This document shows, piece after piece, positions 27,870 through 38,028 of a stretch of 64,000 bases of DNA. The stretch comes from Acinetobacter schindleri CIP 107287 (lineage in GTDB: Bacteria; Pseudomonadota; Gammaproteobacteria; Pseudomonadales; Moraxellaceae). The stretch lies in NCBI RefSeq assembly GCF_000368625.1, contig NZ_KB849575.1, forward strand, positions 737,202 to 801,201. The letters run 5' to 3'. Within the stretch, counting starts at the first letter, position 1. The number at the start of each line of letters is the position of its first letter. Made by a program: the position numbers and the translations under genes. A model generated the notes under the pieces. It did not search any database. It was not told the origin of the DNA and saw only the letters and a program-made list of their open reading frames with translations.

Positions 27870-29358
27870 TTAACTGGCTTTACTCAGTAAATGGTAATCT
27901 GATGGATTAGCCCACTTGGTTTTCAGCCAGTATTTCCAGGTATAGGTGGGCCATAAGGCAAAATTTTTGCCACCATCCTGTTGATACCAGCTCACGCAGC
28001 CCGATTGCCAGACAGTATTCTCCATCATGTGTTGTACCTGTGCGTTAAACTGATCATGTACTTCATCTTTGATCAAGATTGCCTCGGTATGCGATCGTTC
28101 AACCATCTGGATTAACTGCAGAATATATTCTACTTGTGACTCGATCATAAACAGGACCGAGTTATGCGCCAGCACAGTATTTGGACCAAGCAGCTGGAAC
28201 AAATTCGGGAAACTCTTGATACAGATACCATAATAGCTTTCTGCACCATCTTTCCAGACCTCATTGAGCTTGATGTCATTTAAACCAGTGCATTCAAAGT
28301 TTTTCAGATAAATACGCGGATCAGTAATAAAACCTGTGCCATAAATCAGGCAGTCAATCGGCCGTTTTCTACCATCTGCAGTAATAATACTGTCTTCCGT
28401 CAGTTCCTGAATTGTGTTAGTGACCAGTTCGACATTAGACCGATTAAAGGTGGGGAAATATTTATTGGAAACCAGAATCCGTTTACAACCCATGATGTAA
28501 TCTGGAATCAGTTTTTGTGCAACTTCCTTATCTTTGACCTGATAGCGGATATAAGCTTCAGCCAGTTTCTGTGTATATTTCATCACGGTCGGTTTTACGA
28601 TAGGGACGACACGGGATTCATTCGACCAGTACAGACGAATACGATGTAATTTACGAAACCAGTCAAAGCGTGCAAAAAGCTTCTTTTCCAAATCATGATA
28701 CAGCCGCTCATCACGTGGAATCACCCAGGCTGCAGTGCGCTGCATTACATAGAGCTGTTTGCATTGTGGAGCGATTTCTGGAATGTACTGAATAGCACTC
28801 ACTGCCACCTGTTCCAATCGAAGTGACATTTTTACCAGTGAGGTTATAGCTGTGATCCCATTGAGAGGAGTGGAAGACTTTACCTTTAAATTTTTCGATT
28901 CCGCTAATCTTCGGAATTTGCGGGACATGCAAAGGGCCGGATGCAAAAATGACATATTGTGCTTCCAGCTGTTCATCTTCATTTAAAGTTAATGCCCAGC
29001 GACAACGCTTTTCATCATAATGTGCAGCTTTAACTTCAGTATTTAGACGGGTAAATGCAGGAACATTGAATTCTTTGACCAGTTGTTGAATATAGGCAAA
29101 GATTTCCGGCGCTTCTGCATATCTTTTTGACCAGTCAGCTTTCGGTGCATAAGATAGAGAATACATGTGAGATTGCACATCACAGGCTGCACCCGGATAC
29201 TGATTTTCACGCCAAGTACCGCCAAAATCATTGGACTTTTCAAGAATTATAAAGTCTGTAATTCCTTGTTGTTGCAAACGAATGGCCATTGCAATTCCGC
29301 CAAAACCTGCACCAATAATAGCAATTTTGGTTGTGTTATTTTTCTTTGTAGTATTCAT
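27870..29358 (-). pseudogene. Frameshifted flavin-containing (Baeyer-Villiger-type) monooxygenase
   Basis: Two frames together encode one flavoprotein monooxygenase of about 494 residues. The first part has the FAD motif IAIIGAGFGG, the GTWRENQYPGAACD segment and the Baeyer-Villiger fingerprint FKGKVFHSSQWD. The second has the NADPH-fold continuation AIQYIPEIAP and the ATG-like motif IYGTGFIT. The frames part exactly inside the second nucleotide-binding loop (GTGGS then A). There the four bases CACT are tandemly repeated at 28796-28803; removing one copy restores a continuous frame. Sequence is otherwise well preserved, so the lesion is recent, or an assembly error. The start at 29358 is chosen over upstream in-frame ATGs. 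An AraC regulator is divergent. Confidence 0.88.
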
Positions 29359-29512
29359 GCCGTGCAATCCGTGCATATCCAGATTTATTAGAATATTGTA
29401 AAGTTCTAAGATCAAACATGATTAATAAGACGACAAAATTGATCAAAACGGCAATAGAGAATTTTTAAAATTTATAGTAAAACAGGAACAATCCTATTAA
29501 ATTCAAATCGCA

Positions 29513-30520
29513 ATGAAGAGATCGATACTCAGTTTGATGTACTTGATTCAGGGGATGCGCAAGGCAGGCATTGCATTGGAGCATAAGCTGGACAATATCG
29601 GGCTGCGTATAGATGACCTTGATCCTACGTCGATCATTCATCCCAGTCTGGAATATGATGTACTCAAAGTTGTAGGTGAGGGAGTTGTACCAGAAAAAGG
29701 GATCTTGATCGGACAGCATTATGCACTGGCAGGATATGGCCCGCTGCTCATGCTACTGGTGACTAGCCCTACTGTGAGAGATGCACTAGTTCATGGTATC
29801 CGTTTTCAGCAGTTAACCCATCTGACTGGGGAAATGAGTTTCAAGCAGGCGGGGCATCGCATTGCACTTTGTTATCGTCCGAGTAATTTGCAGGACCAAT
29901 TAGGTCAGCTGGTCGCGCAGGCTGAAATCTCTGGGACTTACAAGTTTATTCAGGACCTGTACAAGATGATGGGACTTTCGGTGCCTGAAGTAAGGATTGA
30001 ATTGCCATTTCCAAAGCCGGAAGAGTTAAAACAGTTACAGCTCTACCATGATTATTATGGGCATCAGGTACAGTTCAATGCCGATCAGGCCGCTTTCTGG
30101 TTTGATGAAGCGGTGTTAAATGTCAAGATTCCTTCAGCAGATGAGATGACCTTCAAGCTGTATGAAAAGAAGTGTATTGCTGAACTGGAACGATTGCGTG
30201 AAGATGAAAAGACACCTTCATTAATCCAACGGGTGCAGGACTATCTGGAGCTGCAAAGTGGAGGAATGCCGACCATGGCAGAAACTGCGCAAGCCTTGAA
30301 TATTCCGGAACGGACCTTACGGCATCAGCTACAGCAGCTGAATACCAGTTATAAGCAGATCCGTGAGGATATCATTAAGGATAAAGCCTTAAGAATGATT
30401 GAATATAAACAATATTCAATTGAAATGATTGCAGAACTGCTAGGATATTCTGAACCGGCGGCGTTTAATCACGCATTTAAACGCTGGTTTGGTCAGAGTC
30501 CGCGCCAATATGTAAAATAG
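29513..30520 (+). CDS. AraC-family regulator with N-terminal effector domain
   Basis: This 335-residue regulator has an N-terminal arabinose-binding-regulator-type domain (about 20-205) and a C-terminal AraC helix-turn-helix pair. The second helix region ends with the signature LGYSEPAAFNHAFKRWFGQSPRQY. Regulators of this layout often activate a neighbouring catabolic gene. The divergent neighbour here is the frameshifted monooxygenase, so it may now be an orphan. The inducer is unknown. Confidence 0.88.
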   Translation: MKRSILSLMYLIQGMRKAGIALEHKLDNIGLRIDDLDPTSIIHPSLEYDVLKVVGEGVVPEKGILIGQHYALAGYGPLLMLLVTSPTVRDALVHGIRFQQLTHLTGEMSFKQAGHRIALCYRPSNLQDQLGQLVAQAEISGTYKFIQDLYKMMGLSVPEVRIELPFPKPEELKQLQLYHDYYGHQVQFNADQAAFWFDEAVLNVKIPSADEMTFKLYEKKCIAELERLREDEKTPSLIQRVQDYLELQSGGMPTMAETAQALNIPERTLRHQLQQLNTSYKQIREDIIKDKALRMIEYKQYSIEMIAELLGYSEPAAFNHAFKRWFGQSPRQYVK

Positions 30521-30595
30521 CCTAAGTTTGCTAATGCCAAAGTGTTATGGCTTGAAGTTAAATCTTCGCTATAATTTTTATGAATCTCAATAGTA

Positions 30596-31756
30596 ATGAA
30601 CCTTATGTCCGACTTAAATTCACATCAGCACAACGCCTTTAGCCCCTTATCTCCTGCAGAACGTTATGCACAGGCACTGTCTTCGGGGCAGTTCATGCCG
30701 GATGATGCACAAGCGATTGCAGTACATGAGCTAGACCGTGTCTGGGTGGAGTTAATTCAACGCTTTAAGGCTTCCAAGAAAGCATTCCGCCGTTTCCGCC
30801 GTCAAACCTCACCGAAGGGTGTGTATATGTGGGGTGGTGTAGGTCGTGGTAAAACCTGGCTGATGGATCAGTTCTACGATTCCATTCCATTTCGCCGTAA
30901 AATCCGCATGCATTTTCACCACTTTATGCAGCATGTGCATCGTGAGCTGAACAAATTATCTGGTCAACGTAACCCGCTAGATTTAGTGGCAGACCAGATT
31001 TATAAAGATGCCGTGGTCATCTGTTTTGATGAATTTTTCGTATCGAATGTAACCGATGCCATGATCCTTAGTGATCTGTTTCAGAAACTGTTTGAGCGCG
31101 GCATTACCTTGGTCGCGACCTCGAATATTGCCCCAGATGGCCTATATAAAAATGGCATCCACCGTGACCGTTTTATTCCGACCATTGAGCTGGTAAAAAA
31201 GAATTGTGTGATTCTAAATGTCGATGCAGGTGTGGATTATCGTTTGCGTGTACTTAAACAGGCACAGTTATTCAGGTTCCCGTTGACGCATGATAATAAA
31301 AACTGGATGGCACAGCGTTTTAGCGCACTAACCCAGACCCAGCAGCATTCTGATGAACCGATCATCATCAATAATCGTATTGTCGAAACTGTGGCACATA
31401 CCGAAGATGTATTATGGTGTGAATTTGCAGAACTGTGCCTGAAACCGCGTAGTCCGGCTGACTTTATTGAAATCGCCAATATCTATAATACTGTGCTGGT
31501 CAGCAATGTGCCGCACCTGACCGACTTCTTGAATGATGGTACACGCCGTTTCATTTACCTGGTAGATGAATTCTATGACCGTGGTGTGAAATTGCTACTC
31601 ACTTCTGAAGACAATATCGTTGACATTTACCAAGGTGAAAAACTGGCTTTCGAGATTGAACGGACCCGTTCACGTCTGCTGGAAATGCAATCAGATGAAT
31701 ACTTACATTCGGAGCATCGCCAGATTGAGAAAATTGCCTCCAGCAATGCTGAATAA
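30596..31756 (+). CDS. zapE: AFG1-like ATPase ZapE
   Basis: ZapE is a conserved AAA-like ATPase linked to Z-ring function under stress in E. coli. The 386-residue protein has Walker A MWGGVGRGKTWLMD near residue 80, Walker B VICFDEFFVSN near 140 and a sensor region VATSN. A second ATG three codons in (30605) is equally possible. It is followed by a terminator and is probably monocistronic. Confidence 0.92.
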   Translation: MNLMSDLNSHQHNAFSPLSPAERYAQALSSGQFMPDDAQAIAVHELDRVWVELIQRFKASKKAFRRFRRQTSPKGVYMWGGVGRGKTWLMDQFYDSIPFRRKIRMHFHHFMQHVHRELNKLSGQRNPLDLVADQIYKDAVVICFDEFFVSNVTDAMILSDLFQKLFERGITLVATSNIAPDGLYKNGIHRDRFIPTIELVKKNCVILNVDAGVDYRLRVLKQAQLFRFPLTHDNKNWMAQRFSALTQTQQHSDEPIIINNRIVETVAHTEDVLWCEFAELCLKPRSPADFIEIANIYNTVLVSNVPHLTDFLNDGTRRFIYLVDEFYDRGVKLLLTSEDNIVDIYQGEKLAFEIERTRSRLLEMQSDEYLHSEHRQIEKIASSNAE

Positions 31757-31762
31757 AGCTTC

Positions 31763-31792
31763 AAAAAGCGTCGGTTATTCGGCGCTTTTTTT
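31763..31792 (+). terminator. Terminator after zapE
   Basis: The hairpin AAAAGCGTCG/CGGCGCTTTT (one wobble pair) is followed by a T run. Confidence 0.85.
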
Positions 31793-32115
31793 ATGCAAAA
31801 TTACTGGGCAGTTTATCGACAATAAGCACATTTCATGGCTTAATCGTGCTTCAAGAATGACAATGTATATGGAAATGCGTGATTTTTGCGCGAAAATCTG
31901 AACTTAAGTCTAATTTCTACATTTCGAAAACTTTATACACTGTCATTAGGGTATTTAGTGAATTGATGACGAAACATTCCGATCAATATTAGCGGACATG
32001 AGGGTGACGCTAAATAAAATGATCATTATTTAGGAATGTGATAGTACTATTCAGCTAAATTTTAATCGTTATACTAGAATCTCTTGTATAAAAAGTAGCA
32101 ATATCAGGAAAGACA
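31793..32115. other. Intergenic region upstream of glcB
   Basis: About 320 bases contain no convincing gene. A TATACT at 32070-32075 is a possible -10 box for glcB without a good -35. A 10-bp palindrome AATGATCATT is at 32018-32027. The length is compatible with regulated expression of glcB, but no operator family can be named. Confidence 0.4.
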
Positions 32116-34281
32116 ATGACTGCACGTATTCAAAAAGGCAAGTTAGCGATTGCTAAAGAACTTTACGATTTTATCGAAAATGAAGCATTACCAGGTTCTG
32201 GTTTGGACAGCGAAACATACTGGAAGAACTTTGAACAAGTCGTTGTTGATCTTAGCCCTAAAAACAAAGCACTTTTGGCTAAGCGTGATGACATTCAGGC
32301 GAAAATCGATGAATGGCACCGCAATAACACATTTGAATTACAAGCTTACAAAGCTTTCTTGACTGAAATTGGCTACTTGCTACCAGAAGTAGAAGATTTT
32401 CAAATTACGACTGAAAACGTAGATGAAGAAATTGCACTATTGGCAGGCCCACAGTTAGTGGTACCTGTACGTAATGCACGTTACTGCTTAAATGCGGCAA
32501 ACGCACGTTGGGGTTCTTTATACGATGCACTTTACGGTTTTGACGTAATCTCTGAAGAAGATGGCGCAGAAAAGGATAAAGGCTATAATCCAAAACGTGG
32601 CGAAAAAGTTATCGCATTTGCGAAAAACTTCTTAGACGAAACTTTCCCATTGGCAAATGGTTCACATGCCGATGCAACCAAATATGCGGTTGAAGGAAAT
32701 GCGCTTGTTGTAACGCTAAAAGATGGCTCTACAACAACTGTTGCAGATGCATCTAAATTCGTCGGTTATAACGGCGAAGCTGCTGCACCGACAGAAGTTG
32801 TACTTAAAAACAATGGTCTACATGCAATCATCCAAATTGATGCAGCAAGCGCAATTGGTCAAACTGATGCAGCTGGCGTAAAAGATGTGGTGCTTGAAGC
32901 AGCTGTAACCACAATCCAAGACTTGGAAGACTCAGTTGCAGCCGTTGATGCTGAAGAAAAAGTAGAAGGCTACCGTAACTGGTTAGGCTTGATGCGCGGT
33001 ACGCTTGAAGAGTCAATTGAAAAGAACGGTAAGACAGTTACCCGTAAACTGAATGCTGACCGTACCTTCAAAAATCTGGAAGGTGGTGAAACTAAAGTTC
33101 ACGGCCGTTCATTGATGTTACTTCGTAACGTAGGTCACTTGATGACTAACCCGGCGATCTTGGTAGATGGCGAAGAAATCTATGAAGGCATCATGGATGC
33201 ATTGGTTACTCCGCTTCTTACGATTGCTGACATTCGTGGTGAAAACACGATCAAGAACTCACGTAAAGGTTCGATGTACATCGTGAAGCCAAAAATGCAT
33301 GGTCCTGAAGAAGTGGCATTTGCAGTAGAACTGTTCGAGCGTGCTGAACAAGCGCTTGGCTTACCTGCAAAAACCCTGAAAATCGGGATTATGGATGAAG
33401 AACGCCGTACTTCTGTTAACCTGAAAAACTGTATTGCTCAGGCCAAAGACCGCACGATCTTCATTAATACCGGTTTCATGGACCGTACTGGTGACGAAAT
33501 CCATACCTTCATGGAAGCTGGTCCATTCGTTCGTAAGGGCGAAATCAAAGGTCAAAAATGGTTCCCGGCTTATGAAAACCGTAACGTAATGATCGGTTTG
33601 CAAACAGGTTTACGTGGTAAAGCACAGATTGGTAAAGGTATGTGGCCGAAACCGGATATGCTATTAGACATGTACAAAACCAAGACTGAGCATCCAGAAG
33701 CAGGCGCAAGCTGTGCATGGGTACCGTCTCCAACAGGCGCAGTGATTCACGCGATTCACTACCATCAAATTAATGTGGCAAACCGTCAGCAAGAATTACT
33801 TGCAACTGAAGCATTGCCTCTTGATGACTTGTTAACACCACCATTGGCGGCCAACACCAACTGGACAGAAGAAGAGAAACTGAAAGAACTGGAAAATAAC
33901 TGTCAGGGTATCCTGGGTTATGTAGTTCGTTGGGTGGATCTGGGTGTGGGTTGTTCAAAAGTGCCTGATATCAACGATGTAGGTTTGATGGAAGACCGTG
34001 CAACTTTACGTATCTCTTCTCAACACGTTGCAAACTGGTTGCGTCACGGTATCGTAACTCGTGAACAGGTTGAAGAAGTGATGCAGCGTATGGCAAAAAT
34101 TGTGGATGAGCAAAATGCCAATGATCCATTCTACACGCCAATGGCAGCTGACTTTGATAACAATATTGCATTCCAGGCTGCTTCTGACCTGATTTTCAAG
34201 GGTGGTGAGCAACCTGCAGGTTATACAGAGCCTTTACTTCATGCAGCGCGTTTAAAATTGAAAGGTTATACAGGTGACTAA
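32116..34281 (+). CDS. glcB: Malate synthase G
   Basis: Malate synthase G condenses glyoxylate with acetyl-CoA to malate, completing the glyoxylate shunt and glycolate use. The 721-residue length is that of the monomeric G isoform rather than the roughly 530-residue A form. The barrel motifs are present: [39 protein letters not shown] with its catalytic acids, and [13 protein letters not shown]. An AGGAAAG ribosome binding site lies 6 bases before the ATG. No isocitrate lyase or glycolate oxidase genes are adjacent. Confidence 0.96.
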   Translation: MTARIQKGKLAIAKELYDFIENEALPGSGLDSETYWKNFEQVVVDLSPKNKALLAKRDDIQAKIDEWHRNNTFELQAYKAFLTEIGYLLPEVEDFQITTENVDEEIALLAGPQLVVPVRNARYCLNAANARWGSLYDALYGFDVISEEDGAEKDKGYNPKRGEKVIAFAKNFLDETFPLANGSHADATKYAVEGNALVVTLKDGSTTTVADASKFVGYNGEAAAPTEVVLKNNGLHAIIQIDAASAIGQTDAAGVKDVVLEAAVTTIQDLEDSVAAVDAEEKVEGYRNWLGLMRGTLEESIEKNGKTVTRKLNADRTFKNLEGGETKVHGRSLMLLRNVGHLMTNPAILVDGEEIYEGIMDALVTPLLTIADIRGENTIKNSRKGSMYIVKPKMHGPEEVAFAVELFERAEQALGLPAKTLKIGIMDEERRTSVNLKNCIAQAKDRTIFINTGFMDRTGDEIHTFMEAGPFVRKGEIKGQKWFPAYENRNVMIGLQTGLRGKAQIGKGMWPKPDMLLDMYKTKTEHPEAGASCAWVPSPTGAVIHAIHYHQINVANRQQELLATEALPLDDLLTPPLAANTNWTEEEKLKELENNCQGILGYVVRWVDLGVGCSKVPDINDVGLMEDRATLRISSQHVANWLRHGIVTREQVEEVMQRMAKIVDEQNANDPFYTPMAADFDNNIAFQAASDLIFKGGEQPAGYTEPLLHAARLKLKGYTGD

Positions 34282-34294
34282 TCCTGTCTGATCT

Positions 34295-34320
34295 AAAAAA
34301 GCCTCTTCGGAGGCTTTTTT
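34295..34320 (+). terminator. Terminator after glcB
   Basis: AAAAAAGCCTC/GAGGCTTTTTT with the stable TTCG loop lies 13 bases after the stop. Confidence 0.92.
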
Positions 34321-34463
34321 GTTGGCTGTCTAAAATGAATCAGTTATTAAAAATAGAGAACATATAAATTTGTCGATAAAAGCGTAACAATTCGTCGCTC
34401 AGCTCTGATCTATAAAATTGTTCTGATAAAGTAGAGAAAAATTCACAAGTTGTAGGGATGGAA

Positions 34464-35909
34464 ATGACAGCCTATCAAAATCTAGATCAACAATTTATTG
34501 GCGGGCAATGGCAGCAAGGCGGCTCGATCCACACGATTCAAAATTTTAATCCCTATACTCAACAGGAAATTTTTACCTTGCAGGCAGCAAGTACTGAAGA
34601 TGTAGATACTGCTTATCAGGCAGCGCTGGCAGCGTTTGAGCAAGGTGCCTTAACTTCGGTTCAGGTGCTTAAAGGGCTGATCCAAAACCTGGCCAATATC
34701 ATTCAGCGACGCCGTGAAGAGATTGTAGACTGGTTGATCCAGGAATCTGGTAGTACGCGCTTTAAGGCAAATCTTGAAGTAGATGCATCGCTGGGAATCA
34801 TTCAGGAAAGTGCTAAATTTCCGGATCTAATCCAGCCAGAAGAGCTGGAAAGTCGAGATCCTGCACGTAAAAGTATTGTGATACGTAAACCGCTTGGTGT
34901 GATTGCAGTAATTAGCCCTTGGAATTTCCCTTTTCATTTATCCATGCGTTCAGTCATTACCGCAATCGCTTGCGGAAATACGGTGGTACTCAAGCCGGCC
35001 AGCGATACGCCAGTCACGGGTGGAACACTGCTTGGAAAATTATTTGAAGAAGCGGGTACACCACATGGCGTCTTTAATGTGGTAGTCGGTGCTGGTAAAG
35101 AAATCGGTGATTATTTTGTCGAACATCCTATTCCAAAAATGATTTCATTTACCGGTTCAACTGAAGTTGGGCAGGGTGTGGGAAGTAAAGCACTGTCAAG
35201 TTCGCGTATGAAACGTCTTGCACTGGAATTGGGTGGTAATGCACCACTAGTAATTCTGGATGATGCGGATCTGGATCTGGCAGTAGAACTCACCGTGATG
35301 GGACGCTTTATGCATCAAGGACAGATCTGCATGAGCACCAATCGGGTCATTGTTGATCAGAGCCTGCATGATGCTTATGTAGATAAACTGATAGAGCGCG
35401 TGAAAACCATCCCTGTTGGTGATCCAAATTTGCCAGAAACCATCATTGGACCAATTATTAATCAGAGCCAAGTTGAAAAGCATCGCAAGATTATCGAATA
35501 TGCCAAACAACTAGATGCACAGTTGGTCTATGAAGGCGGTATAGAAGGAAATGTAGTGGCACCGCATATCTTTACTCATGTCGATCCTTACTTTGAAATC
35601 GCTCAGGAAGAAAGTTTTGGTCCGATTCTACCGATCCTAAGAGCAGATGATGAAGAACATGCACTGAATTTGGCAAATAACTCTCGCTTTGGGCTTTCCA
35701 GCGCAGTCTGTACCTCAAATATTGAACGCGGTGAACGTTTTGCTGCTCAGATAGATGCGGGTATGACGCACATTAATGGAATTACGGTTGCAGACCAACC
35801 AAATGCACCATTTGGTGGGGAGAAAAACTCAGGTCTGGGGCGTTTTAATGGACGTTGGATCTTTGAGGAATTTACCCGTACACATTGGATGACCTTGCCA
35901 AAACAATAG
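34464..35909 (+). CDS. NAD(P)-dependent aldehyde dehydrogenase
   Basis: This 481-residue aldehyde dehydrogenase superfamily protein has the cofactor motif SPWNFPFHLSMRS, GFTGSTEVG-type FTGSTEVG near 230, the general-base glutamate in LELGGNAP near 254 and the nucleophilic cysteine in GQICMST near 287. The closest styles are benzaldehyde and vanillin-type dehydrogenases, but the substrate cannot be set from sequence. ATG 34464 with AGGGATGGA upstream is preferred to ATG 34458. It is a single gene between terminators. Confidence 0.9.
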   Translation: MTAYQNLDQQFIGGQWQQGGSIHTIQNFNPYTQQEIFTLQAASTEDVDTAYQAALAAFEQGALTSVQVLKGLIQNLANIIQRRREEIVDWLIQESGSTRFKANLEVDASLGIIQESAKFPDLIQPEELESRDPARKSIVIRKPLGVIAVISPWNFPFHLSMRSVITAIACGNTVVLKPASDTPVTGGTLLGKLFEEAGTPHGVFNVVVGAGKEIGDYFVEHPIPKMISFTGSTEVGQGVGSKALSSSRMKRLALELGGNAPLVILDDADLDLAVELTVMGRFMHQGQICMSTNRVIVDQSLHDAYVDKLIERVKTIPVGDPNLPETIIGPIINQSQVEKHRKIIEYAKQLDAQLVYEGGIEGNVVAPHIFTHVDPYFEIAQEESFGPILPILRADDEEHALNLANNSRFGLSSAVCTSNIERGERFAAQIDAGMTHINGITVADQPNAPFGGEKNSGLGRFNGRWIFEEFTRTHWMTLPKQ

Positions 35910-35938
35910 TCCTGTTAGCAAAAACACACAGGTCTGTG

Positions 35939-35974
35939 ATCACCGAAGTATTATAATATTTCGGTGATTTTTTG
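35939..35974 (+). terminator. Terminator after the aldehyde dehydrogenase gene
   Basis: A stem ATCACCGAA/TTCGGTGAT is followed by a T run, 30 bases after the stop and just ahead of the HMCES-type gene. Confidence 0.85.
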
Positions 35975-35988
35975 TTTTTAAAGATTTT

Positions 35989-36648
35989 ATGTGCGCTAAC
36001 TTTAAACCGCTCACCTTGCAGCAACTGCATGACCTTAATCTTCCTGAAATTCCGTTTGAATATCCAGAAGAAGTCTATCCCAATTATCAGCTGCCTTTGT
36101 TATTCAAGTCAGAATTTGGTTTGGAATGGCGCTCGGTGAATTTTGGTTTGATTCCAAAATGGGCTGAGGATAAAACCATCGGAACTCGCACTTATAATGC
36201 CCGTAATGAAACCTTGCTACAGAAGCCTAGTTTTGCCGAGGCAACAGCGAAATGTAAATTTGGCGTAATCCCGGTAACAGAGTTTTATGAGTCTAAATAT
36301 TTCGATAATAAGCCACAGCGCTGGGGTGTAAGACGTAAGGATGGGAAAGCATTTTATATTGCTGCCCTATATGAAATTGCGCGCGTGCAGGATGAGATCG
36401 TACGTTCAAGCACCATGATTACCATGGACGCAATTGATCATCCTATGATGAAGGATTTCCATGAACCGGGAAATATCAAGCGTTCTGTCATTGTGATTCC
36501 ACATCAGCGTATGGATGAATGGCTAAATCTGAAATCACCAAATATACAGTCTTTTGTTGAGGGATTTCCCGTAGAGGAGTTTGAGTGTTCACATGTACCC
36601 AAGGAGGTACCCAAAAAATTCAGTCCCCAAATGAATTTTTTTGAATGA
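35989..36648 (+). CDS. SOS response-associated peptidase-fold protein (HMCES/YedK family)
   Basis: HMCES/YedK proteins use Cys2 to form a DNA-protein crosslink that shields abasic sites in single-stranded DNA. The 219-residue protein begins MCANF, placing cysteine at position 2 after Met removal. It keeps the ARNET, VTEFYE and IDHPMMKDFHE segments that hold the conserved Asn, Glu and His of the active site. It is preceded by the aldehyde dehydrogenase terminator, so the promoter must be very close. No LexA box was recognised. Confidence 0.9.
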   Translation: MCANFKPLTLQQLHDLNLPEIPFEYPEEVYPNYQLPLLFKSEFGLEWRSVNFGLIPKWAEDKTIGTRTYNARNETLLQKPSFAEATAKCKFGVIPVTEFYESKYFDNKPQRWGVRRKDGKAFYIAALYEIARVQDEIVRSSTMITMDAIDHPMMKDFHEPGNIKRSVIVIPHQRMDEWLNLKSPNIQSFVEGFPVEEFECSHVPKEVPKKFSPQMNFFE

Positions 36649-36657
36649 TTCCTGGAG

Positions 36658-36700
36658 AAGCAGAAAGATAAATCTAGCCTATGAATTCATCTTTCTGCTT
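36658..36700. repeat. 12-bp perfect inverted repeat between convergent genes
   Basis: AAGCAGAAAGAT and its exact complement ATCTTTCTGCTT are separated by 19 bases. It lies between the HMCES-type gene and the convergent MarR gene. There is no T run, so it may be a weak bidirectional terminator or a transcript-end stem. Confidence 0.55.
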
Positions 36701-36741
36701 AAGTCACGCTAGTGCCTGATCAGTTTTTTATAGTTTTTAGA

Positions 36742-37206
36742 TCAGCGCGCAAGGTTTTTGAAGATGTGACGTAAACTTTCCATAGTTTTTTCGATTTGAA
36801 GTGGTGTTAGGCCTTCAAATGACTGTTCCAGAACAATGTTAGTCAGGTCATTAATCTTATGGAACATCTCATGTCCTTTTTCTGTAAGAACCACACGCGT
36901 AATACGTGCATCGTCTTCACAAGAATAAGTATCAACCAGGCCTTCGTCTTTAAGACGATAGATGATTTTCGTGGTGGTCGACATTTTAGAAACCACCATC
37001 TCGGAAAGATCAGACACGCTTGCATGTGGTTTCGCTTTTAAGGCAAGCAAAATACGGCGACGTGAGTTGTCAACGCCATATTTCTTGAGCGCGTGGTCAA
37101 CATTTAAAACATATTGTGCGTGGACTTGAGTAACCCAATAGTAGGGAAAATTTTCTAAAGTAAATTCTTCAGTTGAAGGTAAAAACTTCGCATACTTTTT
37201 AGTCAT
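36742..37206 (-). CDS. MarR-family transcriptional regulator
   Basis: This 154-residue winged-helix regulator has a recognition region near residues 60-80 (SVSDLSEMVVSKMSTTTKII) and the wing DDARITRVVLTEKG, diagnostic of MarR proteins. An AAGGAAT box precedes the ATG. It has no close partner gene; the 822-base intergenic region lies upstream. MarR proteins usually respond to phenolic or oxidising ligands, but neither ligand nor target can be inferred here. Confidence 0.9.
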   Translation of the reverse strand: MTKKYAKFLPSTEEFTLENFPYYWVTQVHAQYVLNVDHALKKYGVDNSRRRILLALKAKPHASVSDLSEMVVSKMSTTTKIIYRLKDEGLVDTYSCEDDARITRVVLTEKGHEMFHKINDLTNIVLEQSFEGLTPLQIEKTMESLRHIFKNLAR

Positions 37207-38028
37207 GGTAGATTCCTTGTATTTATTTTTGTAAGGCAGTTACATTCTATGAAAATGTTTATATAAGTTTCAACCATTATTTTTAAAAAATGCGACAAAA
37301 TGTGAATCAATGTTTTTAATAATGCTAATAATTGACACAAATTATCGACTGGTCGAGAAAGACCTAAGTTTACCTATTTTTAACTCATCTGTTACCTATT
37401 CACTTCTGCCATACATCGGGAAATTTGTTATGAATTTTGATCCAATTAGAAATAAAATTATATGAAAGAAAGATTTAGTAATAAGAGTTAAACTTGAAGG
37501 TGTATTTAACCCGATGAATGTCACTTTAATTTTTAAAATAAAATAAGGAAGGCGTGGGGAAGATCAGTGATTTGAAGATAGTGCCGTCTTTATTAAGTCA
37601 TTCTTCATTCCGATATTCAGAAATTTGTTACTAAAACTATTTATGAAAATATCTCTAAGCGTTATCTTTATTTAGGGATATATCTGAGAAAAGCTGGTAC
37701 TGATATTGATGATGAGAGGGTGATTGTTTACGAAAACTGATGAGTGACTTGGAAAGCAACATTTTTTTCGTATATCAGCTAAATTAATACGACGACAGGG
37801 ATTAAGTGAAGCACTGAAGAACAATCCTGGCTATTAATTACTGACCAGTTTGCATAGACTTCTATATAAACAAGTATTTACCGAATTAATATAAAAAGAC
37901 CATTACAAATTAAAAGCTTTGTGCATAATAAGAGAGTCTTAAGTCAAAAAGGTTAAAATTATGGATCCCTCGCCGTGCGTTGATCTTCCATCTTTATTTC
38001 TAGCTTACTCGAACGGGGTAATTCTCTA
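37207..38028. other. 822-bp AT-rich intergenic region
   Basis: No complete gene is visible between the MarR gene and the TerC gene, although most gaps in this window are under 300 bases. The region is AT-rich with many stops. A short open stretch reading RISAKLIRRQGLSEALKNNP (about 37769-37830) ends in a stop and is preceded by one, so it may be a gene relic. The last 60 bases hold a GGGG box ahead of the TerC start. No known riboswitch could be assigned. Confidence 0.4.

Noticed and set aside
31830..31860. CTTAATCGTGC near 31839 as another copy of the gspI repeat
   Set aside because: Only about 11 bases match and neither the hairpin nor the core of the repeat is present.
37345..37356. TCGAC-TG-GTCGA inverted repeat upstream of the MarR gene as an operator
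   Set aside because: It lies about 140 bases from the start with no promoter elements placed around it, and a repeat this short is expected by chance.
37769..37830. Short peptide frame (SAKLIRRQGLSEALKNNP) in the long gap
   Set aside because: It has no start codon after the preceding stop and no ribosome binding site; recorded only as a possible relic.
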